Positions 26,848 to 39,622 of a stretch of DNA of 64,000 nt are shown piece after piece. The notes below the pieces were generated by a model. The model made no database searches. It had not been told where the DNA came from and saw nothing but the letters and a program-made list of their open reading frames with translations. This DNA comes from Bradyrhizobium liaoningense (GTDB lineage: Bacteria > Pseudomonadota > Alphaproteobacteria > Rhizobiales > Xanthobacteraceae): NCBI RefSeq assembly GCF_018130785.1, contig NZ_JAFCJT010000015.1, positions 99,170 through 163,169 of the forward strand. Reading direction: 5' to 3'. Made by a program: the position numbers and the translations under genes. Every line of letters starts with the position of its first letter. Positions within the stretch are counted from its first letter, which is position 1.

Positions 26848-27789
26848 ATGACCGATCTGACAACGCCTGCCCGAGCTGAAGGGCAAGACGGGCACCTCCA
26901 AAACGGGCACCTGTCCGCGAAGCGGCCGGCGATCTCCTTCGAGTTCTTTCCGCCCAAGACGGAAGACATGGAGCGCAATCTCTGGGAGACCATCAACCGG
27001 CTCGCCCCGCTCGACCCGAAGTTTGTCTCGGTCACCTACGGCGCAGGCGGCTCGACCCGCGAGCGCACCCACTCGACCATCGCCCGCATCCTCAAGGAGA
27101 CCGCCCTGCTGCCGGCCGCGCATCTGACCTGCGTCGGCGCTTCGCGCGGCGAGATCGACGAGATCGTCGATCGCTATCACGAGGTCGGCGTCCGCCACAT
27201 TGTCGGCCTGCGCGGCGATCCGGCCGGCGGCATCGGCACGCCCTATTCCAGCCATCCCGACGGCTACCAGAGCTCCGCCGACCTCGTCGCGGGCATCAAG
27301 AAGCGGCACGGCGACATCGAAGTGTCCGTGTCCGCCTATCCCGAGAAGCACCCTGAAGCGCGCGACTTCGACGCCGATATCGACACACTGAAGGCCAAGG
27401 TCGATGCGGGTGCGACGCGCGCGATCACGCAGGTGTTCTTCGATAACGACCTCTACTTCCGCTATCTCGATCGCGTACGCGCGCGCGGTATCGACATCCC
27501 GATCGTGCCGGGCATCATGCCCATGCACAATTTCAAGCAGGCCCGCAATTTCGTCACCCGCGCCGGCACGTCCGTGCCGGACTGGTTCGCCGCGAAATTC
27601 GAAGGCCTCGACGATGACGCCGAGACCCGCAAGCTGGTGGCCGCCACCGTTGCGGCCGGCCAGGTGCAGAAGCTGGCAAAGCACGGCGTCGACACCTTCC
27701 ATTTCTACACCATGAACCGCGCCGATCTCGTGTTCGCGATCAGCCATTTGCTCGGCATTCGCGCCAAGAGCGCGCAGAAGGCGGCGTAA
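26848..27789 (+). CDS. metF: Methylenetetrahydrofolate reductase MetF
   Basis: FAD-dependent reductase producing 5-methyltetrahydrofolate for methionine synthesis. About 313 residues, a TIM barrel. Family blocks: ISFEFFPPKTEDMERNLWET (about 30-48), FVSVTYGAGGSTRERT, HLTCVGASR, VGLRGDPAGG, and QVFFDNDLYFRYLDR. The first about 28 residues (polar, Gly/His rich) are a non-conserved extension. ATG 26848 is chosen; a GTG at 26836 is in frame but GGAG is too close to it. metH follows after only 7 bp, so one transcript supplies methyl donor and acceptor enzyme. Confidence 0.93.
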   Translation: MTDLTTPARAEGQDGHLQNGHLSAKRPAISFEFFPPKTEDMERNLWETINRLAPLDPKFVSVTYGAGGSTRERTHSTIARILKETALLPAAHLTCVGASRGEIDEIVDRYHEVGVRHIVGLRGDPAGGIGTPYSSHPDGYQSSADLVAGIKKRHGDIEVSVSAYPEKHPEARDFDADIDTLKAKVDAGATRAITQVFFDNDLYFRYLDRVRARGIDIPIVPGIMPMHNFKQARNFVTRAGTSVPDWFAAKFEGLDDDAETRKLVAATVAAGQVQKLAKHGVDTFHFYTMNRADLVFAISHLLGIRAKSAQKAA

Positions 27790-27796
27790 GAAGACA

Positions 27797-31654
<3,858 letters not shown>

Positions 31655-32045
31655 GCCCTCCCCTTCGCCCCCAAAACCAAAAAAGTGAAAAACAACCCCA
31701 TGCACAGTAGAGATGGGGTTGAAAAGGCTTGAGAAATTTCGGTCTTGCCGAAACGGCTTGCTCCGTCGGGCAAAACACCCGGTAACATTCGATCATCGCC
31801 TGCCATGCCGATGGATGCCACACGCGCGTCCCCATCCTCCCCCTCCAGGGAAGGGTAAGAGGCATCCGGGCTACAGCAGGCGAACGTGCAACCGTTGCGA
31901 AAGCGACGCCGCCCTGCAACTCGGCTCACCGGCTTTTCGCGCGGGAACCTGACACTGTGAACTCGTTCACTTGTCCACTCAACCTTGATTCGCTACTCTA
32001 TCGGCCTACTACCTTCAAACCGATGGTTTGCTTGGGATCGAACAT
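31655..32045. other. Gene-free 391-bp region downstream of metH
   Basis: Holds an A-rich stretch and a strong CAACCCCAT/ATGGGGTTG hairpin (listed separately), a small TTTCGG-5-CCGAAA hairpin near 31,738, a C-rich run resembling the G/C-rich intergenic repeats (about 31,835-31,860), and a CAAACC-GAT-GGTTTG hairpin (32,016-32,030) just before the small Cys-rich peptide gene. Short open frames here on both strands lack ribosome sites and were not called. Confidence 0.5.
31693..31721 (-). terminator. Strong hairpin with T-tract on the minus strand
   Basis: Perfect 9-bp stem CAACCCCAT / ATGGGGTTG, 11-nt loop. On the minus strand it is followed by TTTTTCACTTTTTT, the classic intrinsic-terminator layout; on the plus strand the tract precedes the stem, so it is not an obvious metH terminator. 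No minus-strand gene is recognised just upstream. Confidence 0.5.
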
Positions 32046-32177
32046 ATGACGCAGTTCATTGCACTGTTCGTCGCCGCGATCGCCCTTGTCGTGCTGCCTA
32101 CGATTGCCGCGGCTGACTGCCCGAAAGGCTACGTGCCATGCGGCGAGCGAAATCAGTTGTGCTGCCCGCGAAAGTAG
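32046..32177 (+). CDS. 43-residue secreted Cys-rich peptide
   Basis: Too short for long-ORF calling. ATG 32046 gives a clear signal peptide (MTQFIALFVAAIALVVLPTI, Ala-rich cleavage region AAA-D near residue 23) and a mature peptide of about 20 residues with four cysteines in the order C-(7)-C-(7)-CC (DCPKGYVPCGERNQLCCPRK). The pattern looks like a disulfide-stabilised mini-domain. The reading frame overlaps the start of the next gene by 40 bp. The ribosome site is weak (GGGAT about 8 nt upstream). No family name is known to me; small Cys-rich exported peptides of this style are found in Bradyrhizobium genomes. Confidence 0.55.
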   Translation: MTQFIALFVAAIALVVLPTIAAADCPKGYVPCGERNQLCCPRK

Positions 32178-32926
32178 CAAGCCGCAAATGGCTTTGGCTT
32201 GGTAGCGGCGTCTTTCTCGCGATAGGCCTGGTGATGGTTGCGGCCTGGGTCGGGTTCCCGCGAAAGAAGCAGACGATCACGGCCATCCTCTCCGAGACCG
32301 GATATTTCGAGGTGGTGCCGCCGAGCACGTTCGGCGGTCCCGGTACGATCAACACGATCGAGTATCTCAGCAATGGGCGGCTGGAGCTGCATCCGACCTG
32401 CGAAGTCGACCCTGCCCTCCTGACCGGCAAGATTCAGAAATCCCGGACCATGGACCGGGACTTGAAGCAGTCGCTGGAGAAGAATCTCGACGTGTCCGCA
32501 CAGGTCAGGGACAAGCTCTCCGCCGTCGCCGGGATGGAGCAGGTCGATTCAATTCACCTCAAGCTCGAGAACGCCAACATTCTGCTGATTTCCGACGAAT
32601 TGCTGATGTCGACCCGGAATGCATTGCTGAAGGCCGACTGCGAGGACGCGGTCACCCAGAACATTTCGAGCGGCAGCCTCGTGTGCCAGACAAGGTCCGT
32701 GTTGGAGGCCGATGTTGTCTACGAGATCAAATACCACAACAAGATTTCGATGGAGGAGCGGGCCAAGCTGACATCCGAGATCGCAGCGAAGCTCGAGCTG
32801 GAGGCACACGAGGGATCGGACGACAAGGTGTCCGGCTCTCAATTGTTCTTCGGCATCAGGCTGTCGCCGAATCCGATTGTCCTGAAGACTGCGGCGGGCG
32901 AGATCAAGCCCTGTAACAGGAGATAG
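32138..32926 (+). CDS. Membrane-anchored hypothetical protein
   Basis: About 262 residues, unknown. One N-terminal membrane helix (WLWLGSGVFLAIGLVMVAAW, about 18-38) preceded by basic residues; the remainder (about 45-262) is predicted periplasmic, alpha/beta mixed, with four scattered Cys residues (PTCEVD, KADCEDA, SLVCQTR, KPCNRR) that could pair outside the cytoplasm. The central part has a charged helical stretch (MDRDLKQSLEKNLDVSAQ). ATG 32138 lies inside the upstream peptide gene; a GTG at 32159 is an alternative. The overlap suggests coupled expression with the Cys-rich peptide. Confidence 0.6.
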   Translation: MRRAKSVVLPAKVASRKWLWLGSGVFLAIGLVMVAAWVGFPRKKQTITAILSETGYFEVVPPSTFGGPGTINTIEYLSNGRLELHPTCEVDPALLTGKIQKSRTMDRDLKQSLEKNLDVSAQVRDKLSAVAGMEQVDSIHLKLENANILLISDELLMSTRNALLKADCEDAVTQNISSGSLVCQTRSVLEADVVYEIKYHNKISMEERAKLTSEIAAKLELEAHEGSDDKVSGSQLFFGIRLSPNPIVLKTAAGEIKPCNRR

Positions 32927-32937
32927 GAACGCCGCTT

Positions 32938-33567
32938 TCAGCCCTTCGGCGGGGCGAGCGGCTGCACGATCTCCCTGAACGGCGCCAGCGCCTCGCAGCG
33001 TTCGGCGTGTGCCGACAGCGCCGGATAGCGCGATAGCTTGAACAGAAGCGGATGCGCTTCGCGGGTGAAGCGGACGACGCAGGCAACCGCAACGTCGGCG
33101 TGGCCGATCCGGTCGCCCAGCCAATACGGCGTCGTCACCCCGGCGCGTTCGGCTTCGAGCACCGTCAGCACGTCGGCGATCTGCGCCTGGCAGCGCTCGA
33201 CCCACAGCGCAAGCTGCTCCTTCCGGAGCACGCGCTCATACAATAGGCTCACCGCCTTGTCGCCGAGACCGGAGGCGAGCGCGCAGATCCGCAGGTGCTT
33301 CCGTCGCTCGGCGCCGCCGCGCGGCAGCATCGCCTTCTCCGGCCCGACCAACTCGTCAAGATAGTCCAGAATGATCGTGCTCTCGATCAGCGCCTCGCCG
33401 TCGTCGAGCACCAGCGTCGGCACGCGCCGCAGCGGATTGTACGGCGCGATCTTGTCGGCATCGCCGAACGTCGACCACGGCCGGTGCTCGAAGGCGAGCC
33501 CGTAAAGCCGCAGCGCGATCGCGACGCGGCGGACGAAGGGAGAGTCGTATTGGCCGATCAGGAACAT
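32938..33567 (-). CDS. Glutathione S-transferase family protein
   Basis: About 209 residues with the two-domain GST layout: thioredoxin-like N-domain (1-80) starting MFLIGQYDSPFVRRVAIALR and containing RVPTLVLDDGEALIESTII, whose cis-Pro (VP) and ES pair bind glutathione; and an all-helical C-domain (about 90-209) with the N-capping YWLGDRIGHADVAVACVVRF. The Ser in YDSPFVRR is the likely activating residue, as in bacterial YfcF/YibF-like GSTs. Substrate unknown. It converges with the unknown membrane protein on its left. Confidence 0.85.
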   Translation of the reverse strand: MFLIGQYDSPFVRRVAIALRLYGLAFEHRPWSTFGDADKIAPYNPLRRVPTLVLDDGEALIESTIILDYLDELVGPEKAMLPRGGAERRKHLRICALASGLGDKAVSLLYERVLRKEQLALWVERCQAQIADVLTVLEAERAGVTTPYWLGDRIGHADVAVACVVRFTREAHPLLFKLSRYPALSAHAERCEALAPFREIVQPLAPPKG

Positions 33568-33730
33568 GGTCTCGCTCGTCTGTTGGATTAGCTAGTAGCT
33601 AGCGACGTAATGAAGCGGAAATGCGGGGACTTCTTTTGAGCGCTTCCCCGGATATCGCTTCGCTCATCCGCGCTACGACACCGTCGCGCATTGACGTGCC
33701 GATTCGAAGAGCGACGGCAGCGCCACATTC

Positions 33731-33817
33731 CGTCATTGCGAGCGCAGCGAAGCAATCCAGGATCTTTCCGCAGAGACAGCCTGGATTGCTTCGTCGCAAG
33801 GGCTCCTCGCAATGACG
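33731..33817. repeat. Intergenic palindromic repeat (CGTCATTGCGAG type)
   Basis: Nested inverted repeats: CGTCATTGCGAG / CTCGCAATGACG outside, GAAGCAATCCAG / CTGGATTGCTTC inside, around a 20-nt loop. It could fold into a long hairpin. Just to its left is a second degenerate repeat-like stretch (CGGATATCGCTTCGCTCATC, near 33,651). Confidence 0.75.
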
Positions 33818-33836
33818 ATGGGGAGGCAGCCGCGTA

Positions 33837-34430
33837 CTATTCAATGATCGGCACATGCCTCGCCACGTCGCGCGGCGCCGTGCCGTCGAGGCGCGGATCG
33901 TCCGCAACCTCGATCTGCCGACGGAACGGACGAAATCCCGAGCGCTGGTAGAACGCGACGGCCGAGGGATGGTCGAAGGTGCAGGTGTGCACCCAGACCC
34001 GGCGAACGTCACGCGGCCACGCAATCTCCAGCGCGCGGTTCATCAGGAAGCGGGCGGCGCCCGTGCCGATCAATCCGGCGGTGACACCGAAATAGACCAG
34101 CTCGCACTGGCCGGCTTCGCGGAAATCCAGCTCCAGCAGGCCTTCGTCGCGGCCGTCCACGACCAATGCGTAGGCTTCCACCCCCGGCGCGTGGATGATC
34201 GCAGCAAGCTCCTCATCATTCATGCGCGCACGCGAGAACCACAGCCACTCCTCGCCGACGCGGCGATGGAGATCGCGATACCAATGAAGCGCGGGCGCGT
34301 CGACCTTGCGCAGGGACCACGCGCCTGGAGGATCGCCGCGGCGCGCGGGAGGTGCGGTCATCTCCAGATGGGTGACGACCGCCGCGATCTTGCCGGCGGG
34401 GATGTCGGAATAGCCGTCGGGGATGATCAT
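33837..34430 (-). CDS. GNAT-family N-acetyltransferase
   Basis: About 197 residues. The GNAT core is clear in the second half: substrate-side strands (YALVVDGRDEGLLELDF), the acetyl-CoA pyrophosphate loop in YFGVTAGLIGTGAARFLMNR (a Q/RxxGxG/A-like turn), and VHTCTFDHPSAVAFYQRSGF, the typical C-terminal block. The start ATG 34430 overlaps the stop of the upstream penicillin-acylase reading frame by 4 bp, so the two were coupled before the acylase gene broke. The substrate is not predictable. Confidence 0.85.
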   Translation of the reverse strand: MIIPDGYSDIPAGKIAAVVTHLEMTAPPARRGDPPGAWSLRKVDAPALHWYRDLHRRVGEEWLWFSRARMNDEELAAIIHAPGVEAYALVVDGRDEGLLELDFREAGQCELVYFGVTAGLIGTGAARFLMNRALEIAWPRDVRRVWVHTCTFDHPSAVAFYQRSGFRPFRRQIEVADDPRLDGTAPRDVARHVPIIE

Positions 34431-36873
34431 CGCGGCGTCAACATGATCGCTTCCGCGGTCGCGGCTTCGACGGCCGGGCGGCTGTAGAGCAGCGGGACAT
34501 ATTGGCCCGTGGCCCAGAGCGGCGCGAGGTCGCGATAATGGGCGCTGAAGGGATCGCCGGATTGGCCGGGCGTGTTGATGGTGCGGCTCGCATCCCAATT
34601 GCCGACGTCCAACACCATGCGGAACGAAGCGCCCGCGAACAGCTGGTAATCGGCGCGGCGATAGGTCGCCGCGCGCGGCACGTTGGCGGCACCGCCATAG
34701 GCGAGCGGGCCGACCGAGAGCTGCGCCGCGGTCGCCTTGTCGGCGAGCGGCATCAAGGCATGATCGAATTTCGCGACATGCAGCCGGCCCCAGCGCCAGG
34801 TCGAGGCATCAGGCCCGAGCTTGCCCGTGACGTCGGCCACCGCGGCGCCGAGGCTGTCGCGCAGGATCTGGTCGCGCGCCGCAGCGGGATCGGCGCCGAA
34901 TGACGCATCCGGAGATTCCAGATAGGCAACCAGCGCCGAAATGCTCGACGCCTCCGGCGCGATCAGATCGGCGGCCTTGGGCGCGGTGGTCTTCAGCAGC
35001 ACCGGCCCAAGATGATTGGCGATCCAGACCTCGAACACGGCGGCCGCCGCGCTGTCGGCGGCATCGCGCGCGTCCCACGGCTTGAGCAGATCGAGACCCT
35101 TCTTCACATTGGGATCGTCGGAGGTGAGCGGCTGCAACAGCTTGACGAGGCGCCGCCCCAGCATCGCGGTGTCGTCGTTCTGCAGATCCATGGCATCGGC
35201 GAGCGTCACCTTGCTGTTGGCCGCGAGCACCTCGGTGATGCGCTGCCAGCGCGCGCTGTCGGACCATTCGAATCCGACCTTGCGTTCGCCTATCGGGTAG
35301 TCGGCCGGCAGGTTCATCTGGTTGGCCGTGGCGAGAAACCCCTGCTTGGGCTGATAGGCCTTCGGCAATTCGTCGAGCGAGAGAAAGCCCTGCCACTCGT
35401 AGCGGCCGTCGCCCGGCACCGGCATCAGGCCGTCGAAGTTGGCGCGGCGCGGCGTCTTGCCGGCGGCGACCCAGCCGATATTGCCGCGGGTGTCGGCATA
35501 GACCTGGTTCTCCGACGGCGCGCCCCAGCGCCGCATGGCGGCGAGGAAGCCGTTCCAGTCCTTCGCGGTCATGTAATCGGACGAGCCGAATAGGCTGACG
35601 TGCCGGGCTCGAACCAGATCGAGCGCACCGCGAAGGCGCGCTTGTTGCCATCGTCGACATAGATCACCGGACCGTGCCGGGTGAATTTCAGCTCGAGGTC
35701 GCGATCGGCCTCGCCCTTGACCTGTTCGGTCTCATGGACGATGCGCATGTCTTCCCAGCCATTGCCGTAGCGGTACTGGTTGGGGTTTTGCGGATTGAGC
35801 TCGTAGACGTAGAGGTCTTCCTGGTCGACGTTGAAGATGGTGAGGCCGAAGGCGATGGTGCCGTTGTGGCCGATCGAGATGCCGGGCAGCGCCGGCTCGC
35901 CGGCACCGATCACCGAGAGGCCGGGCGCATTGAGGCCGACGATGTAGCGCAGCGAGGGCACGCTGTGCTCGCGATGCGGATCGTTGGCGAGGATCGGGCG
36001 GCCCGTCGCCGTGCGCGAGGCCGCGATCACCCAATTGTTGGAGCCGATGGTGTCGCGCTGCTGGTCGGCCTCGGTGAGGTATTTGTCGGGATCGTGCGTG
36101 AGTGCGGCCTGCTTGTCCCTCGGTGCCGCGAAGGCCACCGGGCGCGTCGCGAGATCGTAGGCCGCGAGCACGGCCTTCGGCACGCTGCAGGGGTCGAGAC
36201 CATCTGGGACTTTCGTTGTCCATGCCGGCTCGAGCTTGACGCGGAAACGATCGGCATCGAGGCCGGCCGCGCAGGCGACCAGCGAGCGCTTGACCTCGGA
36301 GGCGACATTGCGCGTCAGGCCGTGGCTGCGGATGCGGACGACGTCATCCGCCGTCCACGGATCAGGCATGGTGCCGGCGATCCTGAACTCGATCGGCAGC
36401 GGACGCTTGCCCGCGCGCACATCGGCGACATAGGCATTGACGCCTGCGACGAACGCGTCCGCATAGGTCTTCGCCTTGGGACCGTAGGCCGCCCACTCCG
36501 CGTTCATGTCGCCGCGATAGAGGAACAGCCGCAGCGCCTTGTCCTGCTCGGCATAGGCAGGGCCGAAATCCCTTGCGAGCTGGCCGAGGCCGCGCTTGCG
36601 CCAGAGATCGATCTGCCAGAGCCGGTCGCGCGCGGCGTTGAAACCTTGCAGGAAGAACAGGTCGTGCTCGTTGCCGGCATAGATGTGCGGGATGCCCCAG
36701 ACGTCGACCAGGATCTGGGCGGGGGCGTCGAGGCCGGCGACGTCGGTCTTGAGCTGCCGTGCGCTTCCGAGCGGATTTGGCTTGTCGCGCGCGATGGCTG
36801 TCGAGGTCAGCAGTACGGCGCAGATCGCTGCGCCGCAGAGTTTTTGGATGACCCGGTTGATATCCGCGTTCAT
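34427..36873 (-). pseudogene. Penicillin acylase family Ntn-hydrolase, frameshifted
   Basis: Two abutting minus-strand frames (35,569-36,873 and 34,427-35,572) together make one penicillin-acylase-family protein of about 815 residues. The first part has a signal peptide (AICAVLLTSTAIARD), the alpha-chain start (ILVDVWGIPHIYAGNEHDLF) and the autocatalytic Ser in GSNNWVIAAS (Ser about residue 278, codon 36,040-36,042). The second continues the beta chain (RWGAPSENQVYADTRGNIGW). Near 35,589-35,590 one base is missing: the expected frame reads Y-F-G-S-S-D-Y-M-T-A-K if a third A is restored in GCCGAA(A)TAGG. Either a recent mutation or a sequencing error; most residues are intact. The family hydrolyses amides such as acyl-homoserine lactones or beta-lactams. 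Confidence 0.85.
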
Positions 36874-36916
36874 TGTCTTCTCCCGTTGTTGTTGATTGGG
36901 CGCGTTGGCGCGCCTG

Positions 36917-38419
36917 TTATTCGCCCTCGTCGCTCGCGAGCACGCCTTTCACCGCGCGCGCCCAGCCCGCGAGCTTCCGCTCCCGCGTGGCCTGGCTCAT
37001 GTTCGGCTTGAAGCGGTGCTCGAGCCGCCAGTTGTCGGCAAACTTCGTCGGCTCGGGATAGACGCCGGCCTGGAGGCCGGCGAGATAGGCGGCGCCCAGC
37101 GCCGTGGTCTCCTGGATCACGGGGCGATCGACCGGAGCGTCCAAGAGATCGGCGAGGCGCTGCATGGTCCAGTCGGAGGCGGTCATGCCGCCGTCGACGC
37201 GCAGCACGACGCTCGCGACTTCCGAGCTCGGCCAGTCCGCGCGCATCGCGGCCCAGAGGTCGAAGGTCTGGTAACAGACGCTCTCCAGCGCGGCGTGGGC
37301 GAGCTCGGCCGGGCCGGTGTTGCGGGTGAGGCCGAACAGCGCGCCGCGCACGCGCGGATTCCAGTAGGGCGCGCCCATACCGACGAAGGCGGGGACCAGA
37401 TAGACGCTCTGCATGGAGTCCGATTGATCGGCGAGAGGTCCGGTCTCGGCGGCGTGCTTGATGATGCCAAGGCCGTCGCGCAGCCACTGCACCGCCGAGC
37501 CGGCGACGAAGATCGAGCCTTCCAGCGCGTAGGTGCGCTTGCCGTCGAGCTGGTAGGCGACGGTGGTGAGCAGCTTGTTCTTCGACACCACAGGCGTGGT
37601 GCCGGTGTTGAGCAGGGCAAAACAGCCGGTGCCGTAGGTCGACTTCATCATGCCCGGGCGGAAGCAGGCCTGGCCGATGGTCGCGGCCTGCTGGTCGCCG
37701 GCAATGCCTGATATCGCGATCGCGCCGCCGAACAGGTCCGGCGTGCTCTCGCCGAAGCGGGCGGAGGAATCCTTCACCTCGGGCAGCATCGAGCGTGGCA
37801 CGCCGATGATCTCCAAGAGCTCGTCGTCCCACTGGCCGGTGTGGATGTTGAACAGCAGCGTGCGCGAGGCGTTTGTGGCGTCGGTGGCGTGCACCTTGCC
37901 GCCGGTGAGGCGCCAGAGCAAATAGCAGTCGATGGTGCCGAACATCAGCTCGCCGCGCGCGGCACGCGCCCGCGCGCCGGGGACGTGGTCGAGGATCCAG
38001 GCGACCTTGGTGCCGGAGAAATAGGGATCGATGATCAGGCCGGTCTTTTGCGAGATCACGGGCTCGCGGCCCTCTGCTTTCAATTTAGCGCAGATGTCGG
38101 CGGTGCGGCGGTCCTGCCAGACGATGGCACGGTGCACGGCCTGGCCGGTGGCGCGGTCCCACACCACGGTCGTCTCGCGCTGGTTGGTGATGCCGATCGC
38201 GGCGATGTCCTTTGCGGTGATGCCGGCCTGCTCGATCGCGTCGCGGCAGACCATGACGGTCGAGGTCCAGATGTCCTCCGGCTCGTGCTCGACCCAGCCC
38301 GAGGCCGGAAAATGCTGCGGAAACTCGGCTTGCGCCTTCGCCGCGATGGAAATATCGCCGCGAAACACGATCGCGCGCGAAGAGGTGGTGCCCTGGTCGA
38401 TGGCGAGGACGAAAGACAT
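36917..38419 (-). CDS. glpK: Glycerol kinase GlpK
   Basis: Phosphorylates glycerol to glycerol-3-phosphate. 500 residues, normal length. FGGY-kinase blocks: AIDQGTTSSRAIVFRGD (phosphate 1, N-terminus), GWVEHEPEDIWTS, ITNQRETTVVWDRATGQ (about 80-97), the FGGY signature region YGTGCFALLNTG, and DGGMTASDWTMQRLADLLDA (about 400-420) near the adenosine site. No glycerol facilitator or glycerol-3-phosphate dehydrogenase is adjacent. It lies at the end of the beta-oxidation cluster, separated from it by a repeat-filled 269-bp gap, so co-transcription is uncertain. The link to lipid catabolism is plausible by context only. Confidence 0.95.
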   Translation of the reverse strand: MSFVLAIDQGTTSSRAIVFRGDISIAAKAQAEFPQHFPASGWVEHEPEDIWTSTVMVCRDAIEQAGITAKDIAAIGITNQRETTVVWDRATGQAVHRAIVWQDRRTADICAKLKAEGREPVISQKTGLIIDPYFSGTKVAWILDHVPGARARAARGELMFGTIDCYLLWRLTGGKVHATDATNASRTLLFNIHTGQWDDELLEIIGVPRSMLPEVKDSSARFGESTPDLFGGAIAISGIAGDQQAATIGQACFRPGMMKSTYGTGCFALLNTGTTPVVSKNKLLTTVAYQLDGKRTYALEGSIFVAGSAVQWLRDGLGIIKHAAETGPLADQSDSMQSVYLVPAFVGMGAPYWNPRVRGALFGLTRNTGPAELAHAALESVCYQTFDLWAAMRADWPSSEVASVVLRVDGGMTASDWTMQRLADLLDAPVDRPVIQETTALGAAYLAGLQAGVYPEPTKFADNWRLEHRFKPNMSQATRERKLAGWARAVKGVLASDEGE

Positions 38420-38516
38420 GGAAGCTACCTTGGCGTTTCCCGAGAGGGATCATTGTGTCGCGCCAAAGGGAGCGGATTGGAGGCGGAAGGTCAAGGTTGG
38501 ATGCGGGGGACTGGTG

Positions 38517-38575
38517 CCCCTTCCTTCTCCTCTTGTGGGAGAAGGTGGCGCGCGAGAAGCGCGCCGGATGAGGGG
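38517..38575. repeat. Intergenic G/C-rich repeat, copy A
   Basis: Starts CCCCTTCCTTCTCC and ends GGATGAGGGG, with an inner GGCGCGC-GAGAA-GCGCGCC hairpin. It is an inverted relative of the copy at 38,624-38,681. Confidence 0.65.
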
Positions 38576-38623
38576 TTCTATCGGCGAAGAATAATGCGAG
38601 GGTGGGTCACGCGCGGAGGCATA

Positions 38624-38681
38624 TCCCTCACCCGTCTCGCCGCTACGCGGCGATCCACCCTCTCCCACAGGGGGAGAGGGG
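38624..38681. repeat. Intergenic G/C-rich repeat, copy B (inverted relative of copy A)
   Basis: CCCTCACCC at the left, an inner TCGCCGC-TAC-GCGGCGA hairpin, and CTCTCCCACAGGGGGAGAGG at the right; read on the minus strand it aligns with copy A. The two copies could pair into a long stem between glpK and the SDR gene. Confidence 0.65.
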
Positions 38682-38688
38682 AAGAAAG

Positions 38689-39462
38689 CTACACCGCCGC
38701 GGTCGTTACACCGCCGTCGATGACAATCGTCTGCCCCGTCATGAAGCTCGACGCATCCGAGGCGAGATAAGCCACCGCACCCGCGATCTCGTCGGGTTCG
38801 CCGATGCGGCGGAGGGGCGTGGTGGCGGTGCGGCGCTTGAGGTTGGCTTCGTCTTCCCACAGCGCGCGGGCGAAATCGGTCTTGACGAGGCCGGGCGCGA
38901 TGCAGTTGACGCGGACGCCCTTCGGGCCCCATTCGCCGGCGAGCGAGCGGCACAGCGCGAAGTCTGCCGCCTTGGAGATGCCGTAGGCGCCGATCACGGT
39001 GGAGCCGCGCAAGCCGCCGATCGAGGAGATGATGACGACGGAGCCGTTGCCGCGCTCGGCCATTTGCGGGATCGCCAACGCCGAGAGCCAGATGTTGCTC
39101 TTGACGTTGCTGCCCATGATCTTGTCGAAGGCCTCGTCGGTGATGTCGAGCAGCGGACCGTAGTAAGGATTGACGGCGGCGTTGCAGACGAGGATGTCGA
39201 TCTTGCCGTAATGCTTGATCGTGCCCGAGATCAGCGCCTCGACCTCGGCTCTGCGCGCGATGTTGCAGGGGATGACGGTTGCATCGCCGCCGGCCGCGAT
39301 GATGCCGTCGGCGACTTCCTTGCAGGCGTCGGCCTTGCGTGAGGACACCACGACCCTGGCGCCGAGCTTTGCGAGCAGCTCCGCGGAAGAACGGCCGATG
39401 CCGCGACTGGAGCCGGTGACGATTGCGACCTTGCCGGTGAGATCGAACGGTGTGTTTTTCAT
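38689..39462 (-). CDS. Short-chain dehydrogenase/reductase (SDR)
   Basis: NAD(P)-dependent oxidoreductase of 257 residues. TGSSRGIG (about 15-22) is the cofactor loop, NAAVNPYYG the structural NAG-type strand, a Ser (VIISSIGGLRGS) and the YGISK pair (about 157-161) give the catalytic triad, and PGLVKTDFA ends the active-site region. DGG at the C-terminus is typical of classical SDRs. It is the last gene of the beta-oxidation cluster, 160 bp after the smaller acyl-CoA dehydrogenase, in the place where pimE stands in the Rhodopseudomonas pim operon as I recall. A role as a hydroxyacyl-CoA dehydrogenase is an inference. Confidence 0.88.
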   Translation of the reverse strand: MKNTPFDLTGKVAIVTGSSRGIGRSSAELLAKLGARVVVSSRKADACKEVADGIIAAGGDATVIPCNIARRAEVEALISGTIKHYGKIDILVCNAAVNPYYGPLLDITDEAFDKIMGSNVKSNIWLSALAIPQMAERGNGSVVIISSIGGLRGSTVIGAYGISKAADFALCRSLAGEWGPKGVRVNCIAPGLVKTDFARALWEDEANLKRRTATTPLRRIGEPDEIAGAVAYLASDASSFMTGQTIVIDGGVTTAAV

Positions 39463-39493
39463 TGTTGTTGCTCCGCTACGTCCACTTGTTCGG

Positions 39494-39600
39494 TGTCATC
39501 GCCCGGCTTGACCGGGCGATCCAGTACTCTGCGGCTGAAGTTGCGTGAACGAACTGCCGCCGCAGAGTACTGGATGCCCCGGTCAAGCCGGGGCATGACA
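39494..39600. repeat. Intergenic palindromic repeat (CCCGGCTTGACCGGG type)
   Basis: TGTCAT / ATGACA outer arms, CCAGTACTCTGCGG / CCGCAGAGTACTGG inner arms, and a small internal hairpin in each arm (CGCCCGG-CTTGA-CCGGGCG). One arm is nearly identical to the right arm of the repeat at 57,394-57,498. Confidence 0.8.
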
Positions 39601-39622
39601 GTCTTCCTATGGCCCGATCAAC

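Noticed and set aside
33568..33836. Small frames within the palindromic repeat
   Set aside because: Repeat-derived open frames without ribosome sites.
34427..36873. The two acylase parts as separately encoded alpha and beta subunits
   Set aside because: In penicillin acylases the chains are cut at the catalytic Ser, which lies inside the first part (codon 36,040-36,042), about 150 residues before the frame break; the break is therefore not a natural chain boundary.
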